From CAWCDJ01 sp963794265 (GTDB taxonomy: Bacteria; Acidobacteriota; Terriglobia; Bryobacterales; Bryobacteraceae), in the NCBI GenBank assembly GCA_963794265.1, contig CAWCDJ010000001.1, positions 1,488,001-1,552,000 of the forward strand: 64,000 nucleotides of DNA, written 5' to 3'. Both the position numbers and the translations under genes were made by a program. Positions 1 through 8,999 of the stretch are shown here, piece after piece. Under the pieces are notes generated by a model that was given only the letters and a program-made list of their open reading frames with translations, ran no database searches and was not told the origin of the DNA. Position 1 is the stretch's first letter. Every line of letters starts with the position of its first letter.

Positions 1-472
1 CGATGGCACGCGTGTTGCCGGAAGCAACCGGGATGCCGCGCACGCCAAAGGGTTCGACGAAATTGTGGATCAGCCCGGTGGTGCCGCCGTAGAGCGGAGT
101 GGTGTAGACCATGAAACCCCCCGGCCGCATGAAGGCGAAGCACGCAGTCATGATGGCGGCCATTCCGGAGTTGAAGACGGCGGCATCGGCGGCGCCCGGT
201 TCGAGCGGGACGATCTGGTCTTCGAAGATCTCGGCATTCGGGTGGGAGAAACGTGAATAGATCAAATCGGCACGCTCGCCTTCGGCCAACTGGATCTTGC
301 CGGTGGCGATGGCAAAAGCGTGTTCGGCCGCTTCCGGGCTTGGAAACACGTAAGTCGAGCTGCGGAATACCGCGGGCCTCGCGGAACCGAAAGAGAGGCT
401 GGGGTCGAAGCCCCGGGTCAGGACTGCCGTGCGCGGCCGTACGCCGGCATGACCGGCATCGCGAGTAGACAT
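1..472 (-). CDS. Cys/Met metabolism PLP-dependent enzyme (methionine gamma-lyase / O-acetylhomoserine sulfhydrylase type), 3' end outside window
   Basis: The minus strand read from ATG at 472 stays open to the window edge and gives 157 residues. It has hallmarks of the Cys/Met-metabolism PLP family (fold type I): an N-terminal RSSTYVF stretch, YSRFSHPN near residue 80, the SGMAAI turn that contacts the cofactor phosphate, and YGGTTGLI. Family members catalyse gamma-elimination or gamma-replacement on sulfur amino acids in the cytoplasm. The catalytic lysine lies beyond the edge, so lyase and sulfhydrylase cannot be separated. A GGGAG ribosome-binding site sits 5 to 6 bases before the ATG. Confidence 0.85.
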   Translation of the reverse strand, partial: MSTRDAGHAGVRPRTAVLTRGFDPSLSFGSARPAVFRSSTYVFPSPEAAEHAFAIATGKIQLAEGERADLIYSRFSHPNAEIFEDQIVPLEPGAADAAVFNSGMAAIMTACFAFMRPGGFMVYTTPLYGGTTGLIHNFVEPFGVRGIPVASGNTRAI

Positions 473-552
473 ATTTACTCCCGTCCTGAGTGTAGCGCCG
501 GAAGGGGCGCATGTACACATCTTGCAGGTGGTGTATATGTGAAGACAGTGCC

Positions 553-1536
553 TCAGTGGTCCCTTTTCACACGGACCTGTAACTCCGGCATCCCCACCAC
601 CTGGTAAGTGCCCGAAGCGATGCTGATTCCCGCCTGGTCGAAACCTTCTAGAATTTCCCGGCACATCCTGTCTTTGATATCGCGAATGCCATGCTCTTCG
701 GTGATGAAGCGGACGCTCATCTCGACCCAGTTATCCGTAAGCAGGCAGAAGACGCGCGGGTGCAATTCGGACTGCCGGATAAAGTATCGGCGCTCCAGTT
801 CGCGGAGGGCCTCTTCGCCCAGTTCTGCAATTTTGGTCGTGTGGCGGCGCGCGGCTTCCAGAATGATCTGCTCCGCGGCGCGGCGATCGGCGTTGTAAGG
901 GATGGGAAGTTTCATCTCCTCCCACAGAAAAGGAAATTCGCGGGTGTAATTGTAGACCGGTGTATCGAAGATTTTGTCGTTGGTGATGGTGACGATGCGG
1001 CCGGTGTACTGGCGGCCGCGGACCCACGCCGACGGCGCGTCGCCCTGCGCCGCAGGAGGCTCGCCCATTTCCATGATGGTGGTCTGGAAGAAGCCCAGAT
1101 CGATGACGTCGCCGCGCACACCGCCCATGACGATTCGGTCGCCCACCCGGAACGTGCGCCCGCGCAGGATGATCAGGTAGCCGGAAAGGGCCGTGATCAC
1201 GCGCTGGGAGGCGATCGCCAGGCCGGCCGTGATGAACGCCGCGGCGGAGCCGAGGCGGGCCGCGTCGCTGAACCAGATGGAGACCAGCCCAATGAGCAAC
1301 AACGCGGTGAAGAGCACCTGAATGCCCTGCCGGCGCCAGAACTCGGCCTCGCCCCGCCGGCGGCCCAGCGCCATTCGGGAAAAGCGGCGCAGCACCCAGC
1401 GGGCGGCCACCAGCAGCAGAATCAGCAGAACGGTGAACAACAGGCGCTTGCCGTTGAGGGCGCTGACGCCGATTAGCCGGACGCCGAAGATCTGGACCGT
1501 TCGATCGGCCCCAACCAGTTGGAAAGCATTCATCAT
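553..1536 (-). CDS. MscS-family small-conductance mechanosensitive ion channel
   Basis: Integral membrane protein of 327 residues from the double ATG at 1536/1533; a longer reading to 1629 adds an Arg/Pro-rich stretch that does not look like protein. Two hydrophobic segments (about residues 30-48 and 75-95) precede a glycine/alanine-rich pore helix (SAAAFITAGLAIA, then ALSGYLIILRG). A MscS beta-domain follows (FRVGDRIVMGGVRGDV, then a VTITNDKIFDTPVYNY-like strand) and a soluble C-terminal region. The family releases solutes on hypo-osmotic shock. Only three segments seem present before the cytoplasmic domain, as in short MscS relatives. Confidence 0.85.
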   Translation of the reverse strand: MMNAFQLVGADRTVQIFGVRLIGVSALNGKRLLFTVLLILLLVAARWVLRRFSRMALGRRRGEAEFWRRQGIQVLFTALLLIGLVSIWFSDAARLGSAAAFITAGLAIASQRVITALSGYLIILRGRTFRVGDRIVMGGVRGDVIDLGFFQTTIMEMGEPPAAQGDAPSAWVRGRQYTGRIVTITNDKIFDTPVYNYTREFPFLWEEMKLPIPYNADRRAAEQIILEAARRHTTKIAELGEEALRELERRYFIRQSELHPRVFCLLTDNWVEMSVRFITEEHGIRDIKDRMCREILEGFDQAGISIASGTYQVVGMPELQVRVKRDH

Positions 1537-1713
1537 CGGCTGCGTACAATCCCATTGTGCGCGGTGGGCGCTCGCGGCCGGGAGAGCGCGGCGGCTTGGC
1601 GGGGGCCTCATTTGTACGCGATCTCGCAACCGCTGCCGCGCCAGCGTTTATCGGATAAATCTGAGTTAACGTACTAACTCGAATATGATAGCTTGGCGGT
1701 GTCGGGACTAATT

Positions 1714-2130
1714 ATGGGTACTATCCTGATCATTGACGACGATCCGGCGTTCCTGGCTGCGACGGAGCAGATGCTCCAGAACGCCGGATACCGCGTGCTG
1801 CAAGCTATGGATGGGAATCGGGCGGTGTCTATATTCGAACAGCAGCGCGGGGAAATCGACCTGGCGATCATCGACCTGGCGCTACCCGGCATTAATGGGT
1901 TCGAATTGATCGGGGCCCTGACCCGCCGCCCTAACTCCGTCAAAATCATCGCCACCAGCGGGGTGTTCGACAACAATCAACTGGAAATGGCGGCAGCCCT
2001 GGGGGCACATGCAACCATTCGCAAGCCCCAATCGGCCAAAAACCTGCCCCGCACACAGTGGCTCAAGACGGTGGAACAGCTCATCGGCGCCCCCTCCAAC
2101 CCGGCTGATCTGGAGATTCCAAATACATGA
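1714..2130 (+). CDS. Single-domain response regulator (REC)
   Basis: 138-residue receiver domain starting MGTILIIDDDPAFL, with the acidic pocket (IIDDD), a phospho-acceptor Asp in AIIDLALPG near residue 54, the conserved Thr/Ser in IIATSG and a Lys in RKPQ. There is no output domain, so it probably acts through protein contacts or as a phosphate relay. A TTG at 1693 would add seven residues; the ATG at 1714 fits the family start better. It is the first gene of a run in which the next ATG (2127) overlaps its stop, so it is probably co-expressed with the stressosome genes and receives phosphate from the hybrid kinases downstream. Confidence 0.85.
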   Translation: MGTILIIDDDPAFLAATEQMLQNAGYRVLQAMDGNRAVSIFEQQRGEIDLAIIDLALPGINGFELIGALTRRPNSVKIIATSGVFDNNQLEMAAALGAHATIRKPQSAKNLPRTQWLKTVEQLIGAPSNPADLEIPNT

Positions 2131-3038
2131 CGAATAGCTCCCAGCACCTCTCGGATATTCTCAAGGACGAACAGCGAATACTCAACTCGTGGCTCCAGTT
2201 GCAAATGGGAGCGAAGGCCGCGCGCGCCGATTTGATGAATGAGGCGGACCTGCGGCGCGAATCGGCCGAGTTCCTGAAGTCTTTCCGACTTGCGGTGGAA
2301 AACGGCGGAATGGAGAGCGTTGACGGCCCAGCATGGGCGCCCACACGCGACCTGCTGGCCGATGTTTCGCGGACGCGCGCCCGTCAGGGGTTCACGCCGA
2401 TGGAGACCGGAATGTTCGTTCTCTCACTCAAGCAGCCCCTCTTCGAAGAGATTCAACATCGTGTCGGGAAGGACGGCGCGGAAGCACTAAGTTTCGAATT
2501 GTGGCGGACGACAACTCTGCTGGACAGGCTGGCGTTGCTGACCACGGACTACTATCAAAAGAGCCGCGAAGAGGTCATCAACCGCCAGCAGCGCGAACTT
2601 CTGGAGCTGTCCACCCCGGTGGTGAAGCTTTGGGAAGGCATTCTGGCGCTGCCGCTGATCGGCACGCTCGACAGCGAACGCACGCAGATCGTGATGGAGA
2701 GCCTCTTGCAGCAAATCGTAGATACGGGGGCCTCGATTGCGATTATCGACATCACGGGCGTTCCCACGGTGGATACGCTGGTGGCGCAGCACCTGCTGAA
2801 AACCATCGCGGCGGGGCGCCTGATGGGGGCCGATTGCATCATCAGCGGCATTCGCCCGCAGATCGCCGCCACCATCGTGCATCTGGGCGTCGACCTCGGC
2901 TCGGTGATCACCAAGGCGTCGCTGGCGGATGCATTCGCCCTGGCGTTGCACCGCATGGGTCTGAGAGTCCAGGCAGCCTCGAAGAAGGCATGGCAGGAGA
3001 CCGACCGTGGAACGGATCCCGATACTCAAACTGGATGA
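2127..3038 (+). CDS. rsbR: RsbR-type stressosome protein (N-terminal sensor-like domain plus STAS)
   Basis: 303 residues. Residues 1-150 resemble the RsbRD-type N-terminal helical domain (ILKDEQRILNSWL start). Residues 165-280 form a STAS domain with DITGVPTVDT and SGIRPQIAATIV. T210 and T249 sit where RsbR paralogues carry the threonines phosphorylated by RsbT. In Bacillus, RsbR and RsbS build the 1.8 MDa stressosome that sequesters RsbT until stress. The start overlaps the upstream receiver gene by 4 bases, and the end overlaps the rsbS-like gene by 32 bases, implying translational coupling. The signal sensed cannot be read from the sequence. Confidence 0.88.
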   Translation: MTNSSQHLSDILKDEQRILNSWLQLQMGAKAARADLMNEADLRRESAEFLKSFRLAVENGGMESVDGPAWAPTRDLLADVSRTRARQGFTPMETGMFVLSLKQPLFEEIQHRVGKDGAEALSFELWRTTTLLDRLALLTTDYYQKSREEVINRQQRELLELSTPVVKLWEGILALPLIGTLDSERTQIVMESLLQQIVDTGASIAIIDITGVPTVDTLVAQHLLKTIAAGRLMGADCIISGIRPQIAATIVHLGVDLGSVITKASLADAFALALHRMGLRVQAASKKAWQETDRGTDPDTQTG

Positions 3039-3393
3039 TTTTCTGCTGGTGACCATCCAGGTGGACATGCACGACCAACTGGCCATGGCCCTGCAGGATT
3101 CCCTCACCGAAGCTATTGTTGACAACCGGGCGCGAGGCGTCCTGGTGGATATTTCTGCACTGGACGTGGTGGATTCCTTCATCGGCAGAATGCTGGGCAA
3201 TATCGCCGCCATGTCGCGCGTGCTCGACGCGGAGACGGTGGTGGTGGGGATGCGCCCGGCCGTCGCGATCACGCTGGTGGAACTGGGCCTCTCTCTGCCG
3301 GGAATCCGGACTGCTTTGAACGTGGACAAGGGGATGGAACTGCTTCGGAAGGCGAGGGCGCGGGGCTTCAATCATGGCCGTCATCGGAGATGA
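3007..3393 (+). CDS. rsbS: RsbS-type STAS-domain stressosome protein
   Basis: 128-residue stand-alone STAS domain. The segment DISALDVVDSFIGRML matches the RsbS signature; S57 is at the position of the serine phosphorylated by RsbT in Bacillus RsbS. It is expected to form the stressosome core with RsbR and hold RsbT. It overlaps rsbR upstream and the rsbT-like gene downstream (20 bases), the canonical R-S-T order. Residues 124-128 (HGRHRR) are read in the region shared with the next gene. Confidence 0.9.
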   Translation: MERIPILKLDDFLLVTIQVDMHDQLAMALQDSLTEAIVDNRARGVLVDISALDVVDSFIGRMLGNIAAMSRVLDAETVVVGMRPAVAITLVELGLSLPGIRTALNVDKGMELLRKARARGFNHGRHRR

Positions 3394-3778
3394 AACCCTG
3401 CCGATCGGCTCCGACAGCGAGGTGGTGAGGATCCGCCAGCGAGTGCGTGTTTGGGCCGCGCAGCAGGGCTTTAGCCTCGTGGATCAAACCAAGATCGTGA
3501 CGGCGGCGAGCGAACTGGCGCGGAACGTGCTAGTCCACGGCGGGGGCGGGACGGCGCGAATCGAGGCGTTCAACGAGGGGACCCGCAGGGTTATCAAGCT
3601 CACATTCGAAGATAAGGGCCCCGGAATCGCGGATGTATCATTGGCAATGCGGGACGGGTTCTCCACGAATGGCGGGTTGGGTTTGGGGCTGAGCGGGGCG
3701 AAGCGTCTCTCCAACCACTTCGACATTGTGTCGAAGCCCGGGGAAGGTACGCGTGTCACCATCGCACGATGGAGATAG
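3374..3778 (+). CDS. rsbT: RsbT-type anti-sigma/serine kinase (GHKL ATPase)
   Basis: 134-residue GHKL kinase. The N-box is SELARNVLVHG (N51), followed by DKGPGI (D80) and the glycine-rich GLGLGLSGAKRL lid. In the family, RsbT phosphorylates RsbS and RsbR, leaves the stressosome and activates a partner phosphatase (RsbU) or another output. No RsbU homologue with a RsbT-binding helix is visible nearby. Instead, two downstream proteins carry RsbT-like ATPase domains fused to a phosphatase and to a hybrid kinase. The start overlaps rsbS by 20 bases. Confidence 0.9.
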   Translation: MAVIGDETLPIGSDSEVVRIRQRVRVWAAQQGFSLVDQTKIVTAASELARNVLVHGGGGTARIEAFNEGTRRVIKLTFEDKGPGIADVSLAMRDGFSTNGGLGLGLSGAKRLSNHFDIVSKPGEGTRVTIARWR

Positions 3779-3797
3779 AGTCCGCGAGGAGTTCCAG

Positions 3798-4823
3798 TTG
3801 GAAAGCGCGCACGTTGGTGTCCACGATCAGACCCACGCCGCCCAGGCGCGCAGGACCGCGATGCAAATCGCGGGCACCCTCGGGTTCGATGAAACCGAGA
3901 CCGGCAATGTGGGACTGGTGGTCACGGAAGCGGCCAAGAACCTGCTGAAGCACGCCGGCGGAGGCGACATCCTGCTGCGAAGGGGAAAGCACCAGGGGGC
4001 GGCAATGGTGGAAATGCTGGCGCTCGACAAGGGACCGGGGATCGCGAACCTCACGCGGAGTTTCGAGGACGGCTACTCCACCTGTGGAACCCCGGGTACC
4101 GGCCTGGGGGCTATTTCCCGGCTCGCCGCTTTTCACGATATTTACTCGCAGCCCCGGATGGGCACGGCGCTCCTGGCGCAGATCTGGAAGCGAAGTTCAC
4201 CCGCGCGCAGCGGGCGCACCATGGACCAGTTTCAGCTCGGCGCCGTGTCCGTGGCGAAAACCGATCAGCCGGTCTGCGGCGATGCCTGGGGCTTTGCCGA
4301 AGTCCCTCGAAGCGGCGCCCGCCTCATCGTAGCGGACGGACTCGGGCACGGACTGGCTGCGGCGGATGCCTCCGGCCTGGCGGTCCGCGTTCATGCGGAG
4401 CACCCGTCGCAAGGCGGAACCGCGTTAATGCAGACGATCCATGAGGCACTCCGGCCGACCCGCGGAGCCGCGGTAGCGCTGGCGGAGATCGACAAACAGC
4501 AGCAGGTAGTGCGCTACACCGGACTCGGCAACATAACGGGATGCGTGGTTCCCGATGCCGGTGCGATCCGGCAGATGGTATCGCACGCCGGCACGGCCGG
4601 ACACGAGATGCACAGGATCGTCGAATTTCGCTATCCGTGGGATTCCGGCTGTCTGCTGGTCCTGTGTTCGGACGGGCTCCTGAGCCACTGGTCGCTCGAC
4701 CGCTATCCGGGCCTGGCGCGCCGGCACCCGAGCCTGATCGCGGGAATTCTGTACCGGGATTTCAATCGCGGCCGGGACGACGCGACGGTCGTTGTAGTGC
4801 GGCAGGCGGGGGCCGCGGCCTAA
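3798..4823 (+). CDS. RsbT-like ATPase fused to RsbX/SpoIIE-type PP2C serine phosphatase
   Basis: 341 residues from a TTG start; GAGGAG lies six bases upstream, a much better site than earlier in-frame starts. Residues 1-130 are a GHKL domain (EAAKNLLKHAGGG N-box, DKGPGIANL, GTGLGAISRL). Residues 145-341 form a PP2C-type phosphatase with VCGDAW, VADGLGHG, CSDGLLSHW and DDATVVVV metal-site motifs. RsbX in Bacillus resets the stressosome by dephosphorylating RsbS and RsbR. Fusion of a kinase-like ATPase to the opposing phosphatase is seen in other RsbRST-X modules. Its stop overlaps the next start (TAATG). Confidence 0.85.
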   Translation: MESAHVGVHDQTHAAQARRTAMQIAGTLGFDETETGNVGLVVTEAAKNLLKHAGGGDILLRRGKHQGAAMVEMLALDKGPGIANLTRSFEDGYSTCGTPGTGLGAISRLAAFHDIYSQPRMGTALLAQIWKRSSPARSGRTMDQFQLGAVSVAKTDQPVCGDAWGFAEVPRSGARLIVADGLGHGLAAADASGLAVRVHAEHPSQGGTALMQTIHEALRPTRGAAVALAEIDKQQQVVRYTGLGNITGCVVPDAGAIRQMVSHAGTAGHEMHRIVEFRYPWDSGCLLVLCSDGLLSHWSLDRYPGLARRHPSLIAGILYRDFNRGRDDATVVVVRQAGAAA

Positions 4824-7012
4824 TGCTTCCGATTCTCACTGTAGCGATACACTACGAGGAGGATGTGGTGCTGGCGCGCCAGCGCGCGCGCCAGGTGGCA
4901 TCTCTACTGGGCTTCGACTCGCAGGACCAGACGAGGCTTGCCACGGCGGTGTCGGAAATCGCGCGAAACGCCTACCAATATGCGGGCGGAGGGCGCGTGC
5001 AACTCGGGCTCGAAGGAGAAACCGCGCCGCAGACGTTGCTGACCCTGGTCGCCGACCGCGGCCCCGGCATTCACAACCTCGAAGACATTCTGGAGCATCG
5101 CTATTCCTCGAAGACCGGGATGGGGAACGGGATCCTGGGCGCGCGCCGCCTGATGGACCGGTTCGAGATTCATTCCGAACCCGGCAAAGGCACCACCATA
5201 TGGATGCGAAAGTTGCTACCGCGCAATGCACCCCTCCTGCGGCCGGCGGATATCGTGTCGCTGACCAGGGAACTGGCCAGCCGCCAATCCCCGAACCTGA
5301 TCGAGGAACTCCGGCAGCAGAATGCCGATCTGCTCGCGACCCTCGAGGAATTGCGCCAGCGGCAGGAGGAGTTGGCGCGGCTCAACCAGGAACTGGAGGA
5401 CACGAACCGCGGCGTCGTAGCCCTGTATGCCGAACTGGACGAACGGGCGGACCATCTCCGGCGCGCTGACGAAATCAAGACTCGCTTCCTGTCGAACATG
5501 ACGCACGAGTTTCGCACGCCGCTCAACTCGATTCAGGCGCTCACGAGATTCCTGCTCGACCGGGTGGACGGCGACCTCACGATGGAGCAGGAACGGCAGG
5601 TTCATTTCATCCGGAAATCGGCGGAGTCTCTTTCGGAACTGGTGAACGACCTGCTCGACCTCTCGAAAGTGGCGGCGGGCAAGATCGTCATCCGGCCGGC
5701 CGGGTTCGAGGTGAAGGACCTGTTCGGAGCGTTGCGCGGAATGCTGCGGCCGCTGCTGTTGAATACATCGGTGAGCCTGGTGTTCGACGAGCCGGAGAAT
5801 CTGCCGCCTCTCGAAACCGACGAGGCCAAGGTCTCGCAGATTCTGCGGAACTTCATTTCGAACGGCCTGAAGTTTACGGAAAGCGGTGAGGTCCGGGTTT
5901 CGGCGCGGCTCTCGCCGGGCGGCGGCGAGATGCTCTTTTCCGTAAAGGACACGGGAATCGGCATCGCCGAAGAAGACCGGGAACTGATCTTCACGGAATT
6001 CGCGCAGATCGAGCACCCGCTCCAGCGCAAATTCAAAGGCACGGGGCTGGGCCTGCCGCTTGCCAGAAAGCTCGCGGAACTCCTCGGCGGGTCCGTCAGC
6101 GTGGAGAGCGAACTGGGCGCGGGCTCCACCTTTACGGCTACTATTCCGCTCACGTATCGCGGCCCCGAGCCGGTCGGCGACATCGTGTCGCCGCCGGAAA
6201 CCGATGCCGCGCGTTCCACCGTGCTGCTGGTCGGGGAAGAGGTCGAGGCCAGGCTGCTCTATGAGAGCTTCATGCGGGGTTCGCGCTTTCAAGGCGCCTC
6301 GGCACGCAGCATCCGGGAGGCGAAACTGCTTCTCGAACGCATTCGCCCCGTCGCGATCCTCCTCGACATTCAACGGCAGACCGGCAATCTGGGGGGCGCC
6401 AATGCCTGGGAGTTTCTGCTGGAACTGAAGGCGCGCGAGGAGACCGGCGCCATTCCGGTGATCGTGATCTCCGATGCGCAGGACCACGAAAAGGCCATTT
6501 CGCTCGGCGCCGAAGGGTTCAGCGGCAGGCCTGTCGAAAGGCGCTGGCTGCTCCGGCAGTTGGCCGATTTGACTCGCAGCCGTGGTCCCCGCAAGGTGCT
6601 CATCATCGATGACGACGAAGCCTCCCGGTACCTGATCCGGCAACTGTTTCTCGAAGGAGCCGAGATCGTCGAAGCGCCGGATGGCCTGGAAGGCCTGCGA
6701 GCCGCGCGAGACGAACAGCCCGACGCCATCGTGCTGGATCTGCTTCTGCCGGACATCAGCGGATTCCAGGTGCTCGAGGGGCTGCGGGCGGACGAAAAGA
6801 CTGCGCACATTCCGGTCATCGTTTCGACCTCGAGGCAGATGGATGAAGGGGATCGCGCGCGGCTGGGCCCCTGGACTGCCGGTCTGCTCCCGAAATCCGC
6901 GTTGTCGGACGGAACGGCGGAGGGAGAACTGCACCGCATCTTCGGCGAGATGGGCCTCGGAGAGATCTGGGGTGAGCCGGCCGCTCAACCCGCGGGGAGG
7001 GTTTCGCCCTGA
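4823..7012 (+). CDS. Hybrid histidine kinase with N-terminal RsbT-like ATPase and two receiver domains
   Basis: 729 residues from the ATG that overlaps the upstream TAA. Residues 1-135 are another RsbT-like GHKL domain (EIARNAYQYAGGG, ADRGPGIHNL). Residues 160-220 are a Glu/Arg/Leu-rich coiled coil. A HisKA domain has H228 in NMTHEFRTPLNS, and residues 335-460 are a HATPase. The first receiver (about 470-585) has GEE in place of the usual acidic pair and keeps only LLDIQ near residue 514, so it is probably degenerate. The second (591-710) is intact (IIDDDEAS; D639 in VLDLLLPD). No membrane segment is seen, so the input is probably cytoplasmic, perhaps the stressosome. Confidence 0.88.
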   Translation: MLPILTVAIHYEEDVVLARQRARQVASLLGFDSQDQTRLATAVSEIARNAYQYAGGGRVQLGLEGETAPQTLLTLVADRGPGIHNLEDILEHRYSSKTGMGNGILGARRLMDRFEIHSEPGKGTTIWMRKLLPRNAPLLRPADIVSLTRELASRQSPNLIEELRQQNADLLATLEELRQRQEELARLNQELEDTNRGVVALYAELDERADHLRRADEIKTRFLSNMTHEFRTPLNSIQALTRFLLDRVDGDLTMEQERQVHFIRKSAESLSELVNDLLDLSKVAAGKIVIRPAGFEVKDLFGALRGMLRPLLLNTSVSLVFDEPENLPPLETDEAKVSQILRNFISNGLKFTESGEVRVSARLSPGGGEMLFSVKDTGIGIAEEDRELIFTEFAQIEHPLQRKFKGTGLGLPLARKLAELLGGSVSVESELGAGSTFTATIPLTYRGPEPVGDIVSPPETDAARSTVLLVGEEVEARLLYESFMRGSRFQGASARSIREAKLLLERIRPVAILLDIQRQTGNLGGANAWEFLLELKAREETGAIPVIVISDAQDHEKAISLGAEGFSGRPVERRWLLRQLADLTRSRGPRKVLIIDDDEASRYLIRQLFLEGAEIVEAPDGLEGLRAARDEQPDAIVLDLLLPDISGFQVLEGLRADEKTAHIPVIVSTSRQMDEGDRARLGPWTAGLLPKSALSDGTAEGELHRIFGEMGLGEIWGEPAAQPAGRVSP

Positions 7013-8985
7013 TGAGCCGCTTCCCGCCGGAGAAGGACCCTGGCGTCGGGCGCATCCTGGTGGTCGACGACGATGACGCCGGCCGCTATGCCAAGAGCCG
7101 TGTCTTGCGCCAGGCCGGCTACAGCGTTGCGGAAGCGAGGACCGGCCGCGATGCCCTTCGGCAATTGCAGGAAGAAGTGCCGGACCTCGTACTGCTGGAT
7201 GTGCAACTGCCGGATATCGGCGGGCTCGAGGTTTGCCGCCGGATCAAGGCGAATCCCGAAACATCGCCCGTTCCCGTGCTTCAGACGTCCGCCACTTATC
7301 GCGACGACGAATCGAAGATCGCCGGGTTCGAGTGCGGCGCGGACGGATACGTCAGTGAGCCGCTGGACCCTTCGCTCCTGATCGCGACCGTGCGGGCGCT
7401 GCTGCGGATGCGAAGTGCCGAGCGCGCAGTCGGGGAGCGCGCCCTCGAATGGCAGGCGACTTTCGATGCCATCGGCGACGGTGTGGCGCTGGCCGATTCC
7501 ACCGGCAGGATCATCCGGTCGAATCGCGCCCTGGCAGCCCTGCTGGGCCGGGATGGCGACCTGGCCGGTGCCAGGATCGAGGAACTGCTTCCGTTGGAGA
7601 GCGGCTCGGAAATCTGGCGCAACCTGGAGCGGGGCCAAAGGCAGCATGCGGAAGTGGAGGCGTCGAATCGCGTGTTGTCGCTAAAGGTCGATCCGGTTCG
7701 CGATGGATATGGGAGAATCCGCGGAGCGGTGTGCATCGTCTCCGACATCACGGAGCGCAAGGCGATGAACGAGCGCCTCTGGCACAAGCAGAAGCTCGAG
7801 AGCATCGGACTGCTGGCCGGGGGAGTGGCGCACGATTTCAATAACATTCTGATGGGGATTCTGGGCAACGCCAGCCTGGGGCTGGAAAGGTCGGACGATC
7901 CGCGCCTCGCGGAGGGAGCGTTCCGGGATATCCTTAGCGCCGGCGAGCGCGCCGCGGACTTGACCCGGCAACTGCTCGCCTACGCCGGCAAGGGCAAAGC
8001 GGTGGTTCAGCCTGTCGACCTGTCGGAGGTTGCCGGTGGTGTCTTGCCGCTGGTCAAACCCTCGATACCCGGCAAGATCGAGCTGCTTCTGGACCTGGAG
8101 AGCGGCTTGCCCGCGGTGAACGCCGACAAGACGCAGATCGAACAGATCCTGATGAACCTGCTGATTAACGCCGCGGAGGCTATTGGCGCGAACGCCGGCA
8201 GGATCACGGTCAGGACCGCCCGGGTCAATCTGCCGGGAGACTGCCGGAAGAAATATTTTTCGGAAAGCGAGGTTCGCGGCCACTACGTAAGCCTGGAAGT
8301 CGCCGACAACGGAGCCGGTATGGATGAGGAGACCGCCAGCCATATCTTCGATCCCTTCTTCACGACCAAGTTCCTGGGGCGCGGATTGGGGCTTTCGGCG
8401 GTGCTGGGAATTGTGCGCGCCCACAAAGGAGCGATTCGGGTAGTCAGCGAACCGGGCAGAGGCGCCAGATTCGAACTGCTGTTCCCCGCCGTGGCGATGC
8501 CGGCGAAAGCGCCGGATCTTCCGGCCCGCGAAGCCGTCGCGGAGTGCTCACCGCGCGGCGGCACCATTCTGGCGATAGACGACGAACCGGTTGTGCGAAA
8601 CTTCTTCCGCATGGCGCTCGAGCGGCATGGTTACGAAGTCGTGCTGGCGGAGAACGGAGTGGAGGGGCTGCGAATTTTCGCGGAGCAGCCCGGCCGTTTC
8701 GACCTGGTGCTGCTCGACCTGGTGATGCCGGTGATGGGCGGAAAAGAAATCCTGCCGCGCCTGTTCGAACTGAGGCCGGATGTTCAGGTCATCGTGACGT
8801 CGGGGCAGATGGAGGAAACCGTCCGTCGCGACCTGTCCGAATGGGATATCGCGGGCTTCATCCAGAAGCCGTGCACGAGCCTGGCCCTGTTGGAGAAGAT
8901 CCGGAGGGCCGCACCGGCAAACCCCGGCGACCGAACGGTGGAAAGTGGAGCCGGCCGGGAGGGCCTGCCCCATGTCCCGCGCTAG
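7012..8985 (+). CDS. Hybrid histidine kinase REC-PAS-HisKA-HATPase-REC
   Basis: 657 residues, start overlapping the upstream stop (TGATG). Receiver 1 (13-130) has VVDDDDAG and LLDVQLPD. A PAS domain (about 148-255) ends in DITERKAM. The HisKA box is GGVAHDFNNILMG (H273), typical of the NtrB-like HDFNN kinase class. HATPase spans 370-495 (NLLINAAEAI, DNGAGMD, GLGLSAV) and a C-terminal receiver 517-640 (AIDDEP, D569 in LLDLVMP). It is soluble, with no predicted membrane helix. As last gene of the run it could exchange phosphate with the single-domain receiver at 1714 and the preceding kinase. Confidence 0.88.
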   Translation: MSRFPPEKDPGVGRILVVDDDDAGRYAKSRVLRQAGYSVAEARTGRDALRQLQEEVPDLVLLDVQLPDIGGLEVCRRIKANPETSPVPVLQTSATYRDDESKIAGFECGADGYVSEPLDPSLLIATVRALLRMRSAERAVGERALEWQATFDAIGDGVALADSTGRIIRSNRALAALLGRDGDLAGARIEELLPLESGSEIWRNLERGQRQHAEVEASNRVLSLKVDPVRDGYGRIRGAVCIVSDITERKAMNERLWHKQKLESIGLLAGGVAHDFNNILMGILGNASLGLERSDDPRLAEGAFRDILSAGERAADLTRQLLAYAGKGKAVVQPVDLSEVAGGVLPLVKPSIPGKIELLLDLESGLPAVNADKTQIEQILMNLLINAAEAIGANAGRITVRTARVNLPGDCRKKYFSESEVRGHYVSLEVADNGAGMDEETASHIFDPFFTTKFLGRGLGLSAVLGIVRAHKGAIRVVSEPGRGARFELLFPAVAMPAKAPDLPAREAVAECSPRGGTILAIDDEPVVRNFFRMALERHGYEVVLAENGVEGLRIFAEQPGRFDLVLLDLVMPVMGGKEILPRLFELRPDVQVIVTSGQMEETVRRDLSEWDIAGFIQKPCTSLALLEKIRRAAPANPGDRTVESGAGREGLPHVPR

Positions 8986-8999
8986 TGCGGTGCGGCCGG

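Noticed and set aside
553..1629. Longer N-terminus for the MscS-type channel
   Set aside because: The extra 31 residues are Arg/Pro/Ala-rich without a ribosome site and precede a plausible double ATG at 1536.
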